From positions 10,628,668-10,692,667 of the forward strand of contig CM069598.1 of assembly GCA_035771175.1 (NCBI GenBank): a DNA stretch of 64,000 nt. The letters are read 5' to 3'. The notes under the pieces are model-generated. The model was not told the origin of the DNA, did not search any database, and saw only the letters and a list, made by a program, of their open reading frames with translations. The position numbers and the translations under genes were made by a program. Source of the stretch: Paratinospora sagittata. Taxonomy: Eukaryota; Streptophyta; Magnoliopsida; Ranunculales; Menispermaceae. This document shows, one piece after another, positions 41,961 through 54,551 of the stretch; position 1 is the stretch's first letter; each line of letters starts with the position of its first letter.

Positions 41961-42434
41961 ATTTGTTCTCTAAGGAATCTTGATATTGATTTTGCTGGAA
42001 TTAGCTAGATTGGTGCAGAGTAACAATGACAAAAGAAAAAATATATATATTTAAATGTATCAACTGAAGATTAAATTTTACTCTATAGTTTCTAGAATCT
42101 CAGTCATGCAAGGGAATATATTTTAGTGAATTGGATTGAGACCCAATATTGTAATTGAAGTAGAATCAGATATAGGTTTTGCATCATCTCATTTCAATTT
42201 ATTTTCAATTCTATTCATATGATGACCAGTTGAAGGTGAAGATGATATCCATTGAAGTATATTACAGTTTGTTGAGACCCAATATATGTAGGGCCCGGCA
42301 ATATAAATAAGAATATGGTCACAGCAATTATATGTATTGAGATGGCTTGGCATTTTATAGTACATACAATAAATGTTGATTTGTCGCTATCAATATAATA
42401 ATTCGACTATGGCTTTAATTAGCCAACTTTAAAA

Positions 42435-43387
42435 TCAACCACCATGGACATCGACAGATGGGTTCTCTTCGACTCTTCTACACTCTGAACATAGTAGTAT
42501 TGTGCGGGGACGTATGGATAACAAGCTGAGTAAATCCCAAGCATCTGTGCAACTTGTTCATTGTATGGATTATAAACTTGGTAAAGCCTAACCATCTCTG
42601 CAACTTATTCATTTGGGTCTTTCTTCTTGTCACCATCTTTCTTGGGTTCATCTTTCTTCTTTTCTGGTACTTTTGCTGGCCCTACTGAGAGAATTTCTGT
42701 GTGCCAGTTCTTCTTCCTTAATTCTATCACTATATCTACTAGATCCACGTCCCCTGTTACTGTTAATTTCTTGGTCCTCCATGTCCATGGAGATTGAATC
42801 AATCCCTACAAGATTAACAAACAAATTAACATCATATTATCTGAAGCACAAATATAGATATTAACAAGAAAGTGAAGTACCCGAAAGGCTAGAGACGGCT
42901 TTTATGGCCCTCCGCTTCTCTTTGCCATTCTGTAAATCCAACTTTAGCACCACTTTCTGCAACAATAACAAAAGAAAATTAAAAACCCAGTATTAATCAT
43001 ATTGAATTTAATCAAGTTTCGAGCTTTTTTTGAAGTATAATTCTGAAGAATTTGATCTTCTAAGAAAGAGAGAAGAAATGATGATAAATAATAAAAAACT
43101 AATAATAAGCCAGCATCCAGCTTGATATGTTAAAGAAAAATCAAGAGAACACCCATGATGAAACGATCAAAACCCAGTAAGAAACTGGTATTGAACTTCC
43201 CAAAAAACTGAAAGAAAGAGACATGATCAAAGACAAAAATGAAAATAATAATAAAAAAAAAAAACGGAAGTTCTAGAAAGTCACGAAAAACAAGAACAAA
43301 ATAAAAAGAAGTTGGATCGTTAAACAATATCATAGTTTAATTGAAACTTGCGGGGGATGATGAAACTATCAAAGTACTAGCCTTCAT
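42435..43387 (-). pseudogene. Heavy-metal-associated (HIPP-type) protein gene, broken
   Basis: Three exons are recognisable: 43382-43387 (Met-Lys), 42881-42956 (KVVLKLDLQNGKERRAIKAV) and 42805 downwards (GIDSISMDM, then [13 protein letters not shown] and [17 protein letters not shown]). Together they form one HMA fold plus a Lys-rich linker, as in plant metallochaperone-like HIPP/HPP proteins. The metal-binding CxxC is absent in the visible domain, as in several family members. Lesions: an extra base near 42773 shifts the frame inside the HMA domain; TAA at 42605-42607 interrupts PNE-VAEM, where the next repeat unit has CAA (Gln); and another frame change separates YYVQSVEE from ENPSVDVHGG. 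The first intron would start GC (GCTAGT) rather than GT. No C-terminal CaaX isoprenylation box was found. Confidence 0.78.
42503..42613 (-). repeat. 51-bp tandem duplication in the HIPP-type C-terminus
   Basis: Two successive 17-codon units align: NE-stop-VAEMVRLYQVYNPY, then NEQVAQMLGIYSACYPY. The glutamine codon CAA of the second unit is TAA in the first, which points to a C-to-T nonsense change in unit 1. Confidence 0.7.
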
Positions 43388-43869
43388 TTTCGTGTGAAAT
43401 TCATTGAAGAAACTTGTTGGAGAAGAGGAGTGGGTGAGGGGATTAGATCAGAGAAAACAGAGGAGAGAAGAAGTCTTCAAGGTTGACCCAAGGGCCCTTC
43501 TATGAAAGAACGAAACTCTCTGCCAGACTGGAAGACGTACTAGAAACGCGAAAAATAAGTAAAAATGTCCGCTCCTTGGATCTCTCCCCCTGGCTTTATT
43601 TATTTATGTAGAGGGAATTTTACAAAAAAAATTAAAAATTAAAGCTCTTTTTTAATAATGTTTACATAAAATGATTGTAAGTTTGGTTCAAAACGATGGC
43701 CAATACGTTAAAAGAAAGAGTGTTAAAATAATCTAAAATTTATAACCAAACTATCACTCATAATACTTCAATTCAATATTGGTATAATTTTTGAGTACAT
43801 ATTTTAGTTCGTAAAAATATTTTTTTATGTTAAACTAATAAAATTTAAAGAGAAATATTCTGGTAATAC

Positions 43870-44030
43870 ACTTCTTTAACACATATTTTTTATATTATCT
43901 TTTAAAAGTTATTGGATTATTTTGAATTACGTGTTGATTGCATAATTTTAGATAATTCAACAACTCTGAACGATAATGTCGAAAATATGTATTTTTCAAG
44001 TATGTTAACAAAGCATTATTCAAATTTAAA
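43870..44030. repeat. Palindromic MITE-like repeat
   Basis: GTTATTGGATTATTTTGAAT, ACGTGTTGATTGCATAATTT and GATAATTCAACAACTCTGAA form an inverted arrangement. The same arrangement occurs near 11885-11940 (GAATTACGTGTTGACGTGTG, GATCCAACAAC). Related pieces lie at 29400-29500 and 10855-10900. Confidence 0.45.
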
Positions 44031-44269
44031 AATAGTTTTTGAATACTTTATTAGAATGAAATATAGGGTGGATGGTTCAAAAATAACAAATAATAAAAGA
44101 GGTCAAAAGTTATCAAAAAAAAAAATAAAAGGGGGCTAAAATTGAAAAAAAAAAATTAATAGGTTTTACATTTACTTACGTTGTAAAAGATATTTTTTAG
44201 CGCCTTATTATGAAATTATGATAAAATATATTTTTTAATATTTGATTTATTTGTGATATAATACAATAT

Positions 44270-44635
44270 TACTCTTATCTATACTATTTACAAAACTAAA
44301 ATTCTTTAATTCACTGTATGATACTTTTGTTATAAATTTATAAATAACCTACTACTATTTAATATAAAACTATCAAATAAATTTGTATAAAAATATATAT
44401 TTATGGGTAATTTAATAATAAAGTGCTAAAATTTTTTTTTAGTAATGTTAGTAAATATAAGACTTATTCGAAGAATTATTTTTTTTTATCATTTTTAGCC
44501 CTTTTAATTTTTTTTAGTAAGTTTTAGCCCCTTTTTTTATTTTTTTTTAACTTTAACCCCTCCTTTTATTTGTATTAACTTTTTTAGTAACTTTTAGTCT
44601 GACGACCTGCCTGCGGACTAGTATCTTAAATTTGA
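44270..44635. repeat. Dispersed repeat, related to 16560-16815
   Basis: Collinear with 16560-16815 through ATTTATGGGTAATTTAATAA, a TAATGTTAGTAAATATAAG block and ATTTTTAGCCCTTTTAA. It ends in GACCTGCCTGCGGACTAGTA, paralleling CAGGTGCCCACAGACTAGT in the other copy. Confidence 0.5.
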
Positions 44636-45182
44636 TTAACAGTGACCTTTTGATAAATTGATGATAGTTTAGGGACGTGTGCTATATTAGCACACCGAAG
44701 AGTTCTAATGTTTTGGTACTCTAACACAAACCCTTAATAAAAACTTCATTTTTAGTAGAGGGGTTGAAATACTTAGAAAATTAATTTTTTTTACTAGTTA
44801 TTTTAGATGTTCTTTACCTTAGAAGTGATCAAAGTATTTAGTAAAAGAATAAAAATAAGGCTGCGTTGGTATGAAATTTTAAAATAGTTTTTAAAAAATC
44901 TGAATACAATTTCTTTTTTTTTTGTAACTTATAATTTTTAAAAATGGGTTTGATATTGAATTTATAATCTGTTTTCCAAATTCTGAAAATATTGACAAAT
45001 TATGTGGTTGAAAATTATTTGAATCCAACACAAAATCAAAAAGTGTTAAATGACAAGGACTTTTTAATTGTAAAATTGTAAAATATAAATAATAGAATAA
45101 AATATTAATTTAATGCACTCTTGTCCTAAATGAAGGTGAAGAACACGATGATTTAATAATGCAATATTGATTTGAAAATATA

Positions 45183-45197
45183 AGTCAAAAGGTCAAG
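45183..45197. repeat. Target-site duplication, LINE left flank
   Basis: AGTCAAAAGGTCAAG directly precedes the T run that marks the poly(A) end of the minus-strand LINE. It matches 55356-55370 (AGTCAAAATATCAAG) at 13 of 15 bases. Confidence 0.8.
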
Positions 45198-45475
45198 TTT
45201 TTTTTTTTTTTTATTGTGAAAGTGAGAAAAAGTGCTTCATTAAAATTTAAGGGAGAACACACTCCCAGCGCGCGAGAGAGAATAGCCATCAAGGCAATTC
45301 TTCTAACCAGATTACATTTTCTTCCACTGTGAGAGCATACTTTGCAAGAGCATGAGCCAGCCACTGTGTTAGCTATCTTAGGAGTATGGTTAAAAGATAG
45401 TATGATGCCAGAATTGGAGTAAACATTAATCTGCTGCAGCACAGTGCCAAATTCCAGTCGAGTTGTGGTTCTATT

Positions 45476-46884
45476 CTAGAGATAATTGATTAAGGATAAA
45501 CAGTCGAATTTTACAAGGATTGCGCGATGTCCAATCTCATGGGCTAACTTGAGGTCTTCCCTTATTGCTAATCCTTCTATTATCTCAACAGAAGGGCAAA
45601 AGGGAAGAGGTAAGGTTGCGACTAGCATCATTTGTCCTTCATTATTTCTTATTATAATACCCAAGCCTGCCTTTGTGTTGATATTATCCACAACTGCATC
45701 TATGTTCATTTTCAGTACACCTTGGGGAGGAGATTTCCACTTGATATTAACAGTTGGCTTTGGGATGGGTCTCTGCAAGAGTTTGGGTTTATTATCTTGC
45801 CTTGCTACTCTAAATGCCGATAAATAACTGGACGCCCAATTAGCTATAGATACACCATCATGAGTTGGATCATCATGTGTCGCCTTGTTTCTGTTATTCC
45901 ATAACGCCCAGAGGGTAACAACCATCAGTTCCATATCTTCTGGGTGCAGATCATCACCATACGATATCATCTGATCAAATTTGATCCCTTCTCTTGGATT
46001 TACCAATCCAATTCACCACTGCACAAAGTCTTCCACACCGTCTTCGCCACTGAACACTTTGAAAACACATGCTGCATAGTTTTCGTATGAGACCTGCAGA
46101 CCACACAATTCAGCATTGACGAAATGTTCCTTCTAGCTAGGTCTTCCCCCAAGGGGAGGCAATTATGCAAGGTTTTCCAGTAGAACACCTTGACTTTGCT
46201 AGGCAGTTGTAGATTCCACACCTTCTTCCATAGATCTGAGCTAGAATTGGACGGTGAAGGAGACCCAGATGATCTAACAGTTACGACCAATTTATACCCG
46301 CTCTTGACAGAGAATGAACCAGACTTTTCATAATGCCAAGCTATGAGATCATCACCCCCAAATCTATTTAGAGGGACCGATAGAATTACACCAACATCCT
46401 CTGCATGAAATGAGCTTTTGATAAGGAGCACGTTCCATTCACCATAGTTATTGATCAAAGATTGCACCCGAGCATCCGGATCCATAATAGAGGGATAAAT
46501 CGGTCTGAAAGTATTCTCCCTTGGAAGCCAAGGTTCTTGGAAAACTCTCACTTTTGCACCGTCACCAACACGCCATCACAGTCCCAATCTGAGAAGATCA
46601 CGGCCTTAGAGAATGCTTCTCCATATGAAGGATGGTCTGGAGCCCAACTTCGCATCTAGAAAAGATGAATGATGGTAGTATCTTGTTTTCATTACTTGGC
46701 CTGCTAAAGAGGATTCATTTACTAGCAACCTCCAGCCCTGTTTAGCTAAAAGTGCTTGATTAAACAGTTTCATGTCCCTAAGCCCATCACACATGAAATT
46801 TTGAAAGACAGAGGGATTTCCAATGTTTCCAGTGGATTTTCCTATCAGAGTGAAGACTATCCCACCAAAATCTTGCCATCAGTG
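45476..46884 (-). pseudogene. LINE ORF remnant: reverse transcriptase thumb, zf-RVT and RNase H
   Basis: From 46884 downwards the frame reads SLMARFWWDSLHSDRKIHW and RDMKLFNQALLAKQGWRLLV, the region just after the reverse transcriptase core. It continues into a zf-RVT-type segment (LWKKVWNLQLPSKVKVFYWK, CVVCRSHTKTMQHVFSKC) and an RNase H domain (NIDAVVDNINTKAGLGIIIR, EIIEGLAIRE, VKFDCLSLI, with the D, E and D expected at the active site). The pieces are separated by frame changes near 46000-46005 and 46560-46605. Confidence 0.85.
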
Positions 46885-46892
46885 ACTCAAAA

Positions 46893-49591
46893 TGTAACAC
46901 CTCGTAGTTTTAATTAAATACACACGTTGAATTATGCGTATATCGAGATATATAATACACGTATTTTATCCGTATGAACCAAATATATGCGTGTATGGTT
47001 AATAAATAAATAAAATTAGGAAATGAAGATGATACATATGGGATCATCCTATATGAGTGCTTACAAGTTAAAAATTGGAGTTGAATTAAATTGATTAATT
47101 TATGGGATTGATTAATAAAATATGTGAATTGAGTTGATGATAAATGGTTTAATGAATTAACTACTACTATGGAGAGTTGATTTATTAATTTGCATGAGGA
47201 AGCATGGAATCAAGATTTCAATCTCTCCCTTATAATCTCATCTCTCTCAAATGTTTCTCATTCTCTCATTTCTAACCTCTTTCACTTACCAACGTTAAAA
47301 AAAAATGAATAAAAAAGAGTTGCTGAACGAAAAACAAAAAAAAAAAAAAAAGAGAAGAAGAAAGAGAAAAGAAAGAAGCAAAGAGAAAGAAAAGGAGGAA
47401 CGAAGAAAGGAAAGAACGGAGGAAGGAATGCGTGATTCGCGCGAAATCCGGACCCACGATAAGTGATTTTCACTATATTTCTTCGTGAAATTAATATCTA
47501 AGCTAGATGTAACCTTTCTTTCGGAGAAATTTTTGCTGTGGGAGCCATTTTACGACGTTTTCAAAAATTTGGGTTTTGACCCAACATGAATGACGAAGGT
47601 TGGAAAACACTTCTTAGGCTGTAAGAACCTTAAATATATGGTTAGATTGAATTTATGTGTTTATTTGGAATTTTTATAGCCGTTGGAAGTTTGTTAGAAT
47701 TTAGAGTTTCGATTGAAAACCATTTGAATCATTTAAAACCCGATGAAACTCCAGTTGAAGGCTATAGAATGGTAGAATGGACTGTTGTGAGTCCATCGAT
47801 GCTAAGTTCATAATTTTTGGAGACCGTTTGACAATTTTAGTAAAAATTTACAGGTTTCTAATGAATAGTGACGACGTGAATAGTGACGTAAATAGTATTA
47901 TGATCATATCCAGAGAATAAAATGGAATTAGAATCCAATGAAACTCCGGTTTGAGATCATAGAATTGTAGAGAATTGAATTTCGGACGTTTCGATACTAA
48001 GATTGTGATTTTTGGATATGCTTTGATATTTTTAGTAACTAAATATATGGTTTTGGTGAATAAAATTCATTGTCGTAACCTTCGCGAACGTGTAAAACCT
48101 CAATAAAATACCTGTTGAAGGTAGTAGAATGATAGAATGAGTGATTTTACACGTGTCGATGTGGACAGAATAATTTTAGGAATGTTCTAGATTTTTAATA
48201 AAATTGATATGTGTTCCTGTAGAAAAATAAACTGAGAATTAGTGAAAATATAAAATGGAAAATCTATTTTTACTGTTCTTTCTTGTGAAAATATCTAAAT
48301 TGACCACAGAAACGAGATAGTAGTTTCTTCAACTGTTTATGAGTCCTAAAGTGAGTTGGAATCTAAATTCACAGAATGGGTATAAGATTATTAAGGTTGA
48401 TCTTTATTCTTAATGATTTAAAGTGAGTTGAGAAATTGAAGATGTAAATAGATATGAATAAATGAAATTGAATTATGGAGTGGTTGTGACAGGTTGAATT
48501 AGTTGGATAAAAATTGGAGCTGGACTCGAGTATATTATCTTGATTGTGTTTAAATTAGAAAAGTCATGTACTGTGAGTATATTTTCTTGATTTTGGTTCT
48601 TGTATGACATTTTATTTATATGAAATGTTTAATTATAAACATGTTATATACGTACATGCATTGTATTTTATTCATCATTCAAAATGATTTTGGCATTTGA
48701 AGTATGCGAGACGTGCGAAGGCAGATCGCATATGTTGTCATTTCGTTAGGAATTAGACCCGAATGAGTGTTATGCGTAACCTCATTGTCAGTAGGCCTGT
48801 CCTAACAAGGATTGGAGATCCTTGAAATGACCGTGAATTGGGTAATGAGAAGCTGTGGCTACCTTGTAACGGCCATACAAGGGTTAGACCCGCTTTCTTG
48901 CCTTGAAGGAGGGAGATTCTGGATTTTGTGGAAAAAAAAGAATGCATTGTTTTCTTGAAAACCCATGAAATTTATGTTGTTGTCATGTATGATATATTCG
49001 TTGAATGATGCATGTGTTTAATACTTGTTTGAAATGAGTTTAAATGTCATATTTTCCTAAATGCATATAATTGTCATATCAAGAAATATATTCACTGAGC
49101 TGTTGATTGCTCACTCCATTTCCTCCAATATTTCAGGTATTGAGTCGAAGGAAAAAGGAAAAATCCGTGAGTGATAATCACGTGAGCCTTCGTCTAGTAT
49201 GTATATGTATGCATTGGAGGATATGGGTTATATTTTTGTTATTTTGATATGTATAATTATCACATACTATATATATAATATCACCTAAATGGGTTGTGAT
49301 GATGAAATGAGATGATCAGATATATTTATCAGGTGAGGATTTGATGTGTGAATGAATGGAATGAATGGAATGATTAGATATATGTATATTGGATTTGATT
49401 TGTGATATATCAGGAAAAAGTGTGAATTGTCCATTTTATGGGGAGGTGCTGTCAACATTTCTGTAAATTTTGAGAATGATTGTGAATGTTCGTTGAGGCT
49501 GACAGTGTATTATATACTGTATATGGGTATATATAGTGCATAATACACTGTGCCGGTCATGACGTCAGCTGACGTCAGGGGCGTCGTGACT
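46893..49591. mobile_element. Probable solo LTR (about 2.7 kb) inserted in the LINE
   Basis: The insert begins TGTAACACCTCG and ends GGGGCGTCGTGACT. It is flanked by CAAAA at 46888-46892 and 49592-49596, a 5-bp target duplication. The identity actually extends over GTGACTCAAAA, perhaps by chance. TG at the start fits an LTR, the final CA having become CT, and no coding region lies between the ends. The length, the TGTAACACC start and an internal CTCACTCC...TTTCAGGT stretch (49110-49140) recall long Tekay/Del-type Ty3 LTRs. A direct DNA-transposon reading is less likely because the ends are not a clear inverted repeat. Confidence 0.68.
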
Positions 49592-49596
49592 CAAAA

Positions 49597-52500
49597 CTTT
49601 TTCACATTCCCACAGGAAATTTAAAGCAAATCATAACATAGGTCGGAATAGCTTGAATGACTGCCTTCAAAAACACTTCTTTCCCCCCATTTGAGAAAAG
49701 TTTGGCTTTCCAACCCTTCATTTTGGTCCAAATTCTTTCTCTAATTGATTCAAAAGCACTGGTTTTATTTCTCGTTATCAAGGAAGACATCCCTAGATAC
49801 TTGGAATGACAGTCCACGATAAGAAAGCCAGTCAACTGATGAATGTCCTATCTGGTAGCTGGCGGCGTGTTAATGCTGAAAGACAATGCCGACTTATCAC
49901 TGTTGATAATTTGACCTGACCCCTTCGAGTAATCTTTCAGAATCTCCATCAAGTTTGAGCATTTTTTAGTAGACGCTCTAGCAAAGATTAGGCTATCATC
50001 TGTGAAAAATAGATGGGATATCGTTGGTCCTTGTCTACCAAAACGGATGCCAGAAATAAGAGCAATAGATGTTGCTTGGCGGAGGGATGCTGATAAGCCT
50101 TCCTCACAAATCAAGAACAAAAACGGGGACAGGGGATCACTTTGTTAAAGTCCCCTCTGAGGGATAATATGTCCATGGACTTCTCCATTAACAAGAACAA
50201 AGAAAGAGACTGATGAAATGCGTCTGATGGTCAGATTAATCCAGTCATGATGAAATCCTAAGGCTTGCATCATATGTTCTAGAAAAATCCACTCCACTCT
50301 GTCATAGGCCTTACTCATGTCCAGCTTCAAGCCATCTGCTGCCAGTTTTTCTTGTCCTTATCCCTCAGCTGGTGAATGCACTCAAAGCCAATCATCACAT
50401 TGTTTGAAATCAATCTGTTGGGGCAAAGGCAATTTGATTTTTCGAGATGATAGATGATATTACCAGTCTCAATCTATTTGTCATAGCCTTGGTAATAGTC
50501 TTGTATATCACATTGCAGAGGCTAATAGGAAGAAATTCATAGACATGTTTTGGATTTTTGGTCTTTGGAATGAGGGTTATGTGTGTGTGGTTGATCCCAG
50601 CAACCGACTCCCCCTTGTTCAACACGTTGAGGCACATATCTGTAACGTCTTTGCCAACTATATTCCAGCATGATTGGAAGAAGGCACCAGACATGCCATA
50701 TTCACCAGGGGACTTTGAAAGATTCACCTGAAACAGGGCAGTATTTACTTCCTCTTCGTCGAACTTGCGACATAAGATGGCATTCATTTATGGAGATACC
50801 GTATGAGGCACTTTGGATGTAATTTTTTGAACAGCTTCCTGAGAGGGGTTAGTGGACTTAAAGAGAGAGTCAAAATAAGATGAAAAAGTGGAAGCAATTT
50901 GCACCTTCTCCTCGATCTAGTTGTCTGTCGCATCCCGGATGCCTTTAATGTGCTTTCGCTTTCTTCGTTGTGATGTTTTATGGTGGAAGTAGCTAGTATT
51001 TCTGTCCCCTGCATACAACCATAAGGTTTTTGCCCTATGTCTCCAATATGTTTCTTCATTCTCCATCATGACATCTAAATCTTTCTTTGCTTGAGTGACT
51101 TGGGTAATTATCTTTGGGCTATGAATGGCAGCTTTCTGGATAGAATTGAGGAGAGCTTTACGATTTTTAATTTCTTCACAATTTCTGGAAAGATTCCATC
51201 ATTCCCAAGATTGTAGTTTCATAGCATATGCACCAATCTTCTCCACCACCGAGGAGGGGCCAGTACTAGTCATACACCAAGCATCTGTAACAGTCTGCAT
51301 GAAGTCCGGTTCCCAAAGCTTCAAACTGGAAGGGACGGCTTGCCTGATCTTTGTATATTTTCTTAGTTGAGAGTAAGATGGACCTGTGGTCTGAATACCA
51401 GTAATTAAGGTTTAAAAACCTATGCAAAAGGGAATTTACTGGTCTACTGATAATTTCCTAGCCATCGGTCTAGGCATTCAGTTATAAAGTACTCCCTGAC
51501 CCTTTTGTTATTCCATGTGAACTTCGGACCTTTATAGCCCAAGTCCTGGAAACAACATCTATCCACAGTATCTCGAAACAAATCTAGTGATTGGGGCGAT
51601 CTATAGCAGCCCCCCATCTTTTCAGTCGAACATAGGATTTCATTGAAATCACCTCCACACACCCAAAATAAGTCAAAAAGAGTGTTGAGGTGCTCGAGTA
51701 GATGCCATGAATGTTCTCTGTCTGTAACATTTGGCTCACCATAAAAGCCTGTAAATTGCCAATTACCTTCCTAAGCCTCTATGAGCACCGTGTCTATGTG
51801 TCCCTTCGCACAAGACTGTATCGAAAGGATGATAGGATCCCTCCATAATAGCATGAGTCATCCGCTAAAACCTTCTCTTGGCACAGTAAAGCAGTTCTCG
51901 AACTGAAGTTTGTGTTTCAAATTCTCGGCCTCGTTCTTAGTAACTTCAAAAGGTCAAGATTTTCTTGTTGCACCAAGGTGTGCAACACCCGGAATGCACG
52001 AGGATTCTCGATTCCTCGAACATTCCAACTGGGAAGAATCATTGTTCCCGACGGGGCTGGGGAACGCCAGCCTCCGCCGATATTGCATGTGTTGTCTTCA
52101 CATTCTTCACCTGCTTACTTCCCTCTTCTACTGATTTGGTAGTCTTCCTCTTTGCTGCTCCTTCGATCAACTGCATCTGATCTGGTTAAATGGGATTGCC
52201 CCTTGCCAGCCTCTTCCAAGCCCCGCGTTTACTTGATTGGTCTTGTTGGTTGGGTACATCCTGAATAGCGTTAGTGGCTTGCATGGGATCATGGTTTTCT
52301 TCCTTCGGACTAACAACCTTATCGCCACTTTCTTGTATTGACTCCATAGCCACACCTGTCTCAGTATTAACATAGCCCCCCACCTGCGTGGACTTACCAT
52401 CTGGTACCGTCACGACTTTTGATGGCTTTGATGATGAGCCACTAATGGCTCCTAATATATCAGCCACGTGGTTAGAGGGGATCTCGAATACGAAAACATA

Positions 52501-52820
52501 ATCGAATCCTAATTTATTTTGCACACTCCTATCCAAAATCTGCTCTCCTAAGTTTAGGAAAGAGGATTTATCAACACCTTCTGTTTCCATAAAATCTTTA
52601 GAATATTCTCCTCTGATATTTCCGCCAAAGAATTCTGAGTTTGGTAAGTTACCATTTTGTTTCTCTTCCCTGTCGCCAGAGGCTTACCGGTGGATAGTTC
52701 GGCGTTGCTCCTCATACATGTTCGAAGGCTTTGGTTTGGTGGGAGAGTTTCTCAGGTTCCTTAGATACTTGCTATCGCCCTCCTCACGCAGGCTGGAATC
52801 GAACTGAAATTTTGGTGTAG
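49597..52820 (-). pseudogene. LINE ORF remnant: endonuclease and reverse transcriptase core
   Basis: Reading down the minus strand: linker ending KRGAWKRLARGNPI (52186), endonuclease segment GGDFNEILCSTEKMGG and GPKFTWNNKR (51444-51662), reverse transcriptase N-terminal part with NLSKSPGEYGMSGAFFQSCW and HITLIPKTKNP (50410-50787), palm motif [13 protein letters not shown] (50145-50330), and the catalytic box as FFTDDSLIF (49848-50120), a variant of the usual FADDS. SKYLGMSSLITRNK and WKAKLFSNGGKEVFLKAV follow. Stops between these blocks show inactivation. Confidence 0.87.
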
Positions 52821-52825
52821 ATTCT

Positions 52826-54546
52826 TGATGCATACTCTATGTGCACACTTTTAAGTGAAGAAAGATATGCAAAAATGCACTCTTTAAATTATAAACCAAT
52901 GAAATGCAACATAATTATACCCTAGACATAAAGTAGATGATGCAACGAATTATAAGTGTAAACTAGGGCAAATGATGTAGTAAATACAACAAGTAATAAA
53001 CTTGGGGGAGTCTCAAGGTCGAACCTCAAGGATTATGATGAGTTCCTAAAACTATGGTTTGCTACAAATAATAAAATAAAAAATAAGAAAAAGATGAAAT
53101 AACAGTAAAATGAGAGTACTTGTAAATGATGAATGATAATATAAGGAACAACAATAAGATGAAATGTTAGGTCATTAGAATAGACCCAATCTTTTTCTCT
53201 CTTAGTCCTTCTTGAGTAAAATGATTAGGGTTGGAAATAACTAAAGAGTTTTCCCACCTACAATAATAAATCTTTAAGCTCAAATATGTTAAAAAGTAGT
53301 GTTCTCCCACAAAAGGTATTTATCATGAAAATACAAAATAGAACTAGTGTTCTAATGTGTGTGAAAACTAAATGTGAATTCCAAGTATGTGAAATACATG
53401 ATATGACACATCAAAGAAAACTACAAAAAATCACACTACAAGATGAAAATGAAATACCTCAATTTTTCATTAGATTTTGCAAATCCAAACATACAAAATA
53501 CATGATAGAATGTATGAAGAAAAATATAAAACAAAGGGAAAGCATGAGAGAACACATATATCAATTAAATCCAAATATAAATGTTACCCAAGAATTCCCA
53601 AGAAGAGAGTGGAGAGGGCTTCCTCTTAGCCCTAAAAAGACCTAGCCTTCCATGGATTTCAAGGCCATGAAAGAACAAAAATAAAAGAGAAGAAAAATAA
53701 AAATAGGAGATGTATGGAGAGCTCCTAAGTGATCAAGGAGAAAATGAAAATATGGGATCCTCTCAAGTGTGGATTTGAGGGGTTTATATAGATAATCAAT
53801 AGTGAAAATGAGCCAATGGGAGGTGGTCTAAGTGGGTGATGTGAATGAATGGTACAAGTGGCTCATGTTCCAATAAACTTTTTGTACAAGATGATAGCAA
53901 ATTCAAATTAAAGGTGATAGGTAGCTATACATAGTAGGGGACATGGGAGCATGGGATGGTTTAGAGAAAAGAGAAATAAGAGGGAATCTTGGGATACTTT
54001 TTGATTAATCACTATCAATATTGGTTCTCTTATAAATTCAAACTCATCCCTTGGATTATTCTTGGGATCCGCTACAAGATGATGATGATGATGATGAAGA
54101 TGTCTCCATGTGTGCCATGTGTTCTTTTTGACTTAAGATTCCTCCATCTTCCATCATAACCGTAGATGTTCTTCGGAATTCACAAAAATTTTACTCAAAT
54201 GATGAATGATTGGGATGATGCCATGTGTCATGAAACCCAGTGGGGTGATGACTTCTCTAATTTGATGATCTCTAGGCTCTTAATGCTCATATGCTCCACC
54301 ATGATCAACTTCTCATACATTTTTCCTACAATTAACACAAATATCGCATAATGAGCAATTTAATTATGATGATCTTAAATTATGCACATGATTTTAAGAT
54401 TGATATGTTTGCTTCCTAGAAAATTTATGGATTTATGAAATGAAGAAATCAAACATATTTTGTAATTAATTATTAAATCATGAGCCTTAAAATATGATAA
54501 TGTTCTATTATGAAATAATAATATAATGTCAAAATGAGCATTATCA
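52826..54546. mobile_element. Probable solo LTR (1.72 kb) inserted in the LINE
   Basis: The insert starts TGATGCATACTC and ends GAGCATTATCA, so it begins TG and ends CA with a short imperfect inverted repeat. A perfect 5-bp target duplication, ATTCT, flanks it (52821-52825 and 54547-54551). When the two LINE halves on either side are read together their frame continues (EPIGE, then STPKFQFDSS). It has no reverse transcriptase or integrase, consistent with a solo LTR or a non-autonomous element. The AGTCTCAAGGTCGAACCTC block near 53013 is a feature I associate with plant LTR-derived repeats. Confidence 0.78.
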
Positions 54547-54551
54547 ATTCT

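Noticed and set aside
45486..45827. Plus-strand frame opposite the LINE RNase H
   Set aside because: The minus strand carries clear RNase H motifs, so the plus frame is antisense noise.
47272..47473. Minus-strand Phe/Ser-rich frames inside the 2.7-kb insert
   Set aside because: They translate an A/G-rich tract of the presumed LTR and are not protein-like.
53286..53645. 119-codon plus-strand frame inside the 1.72-kb insert
   Set aside because: AT-rich DNA with no recognisable domain. It begins and ends within the presumed LTR, which usually lacks genes.
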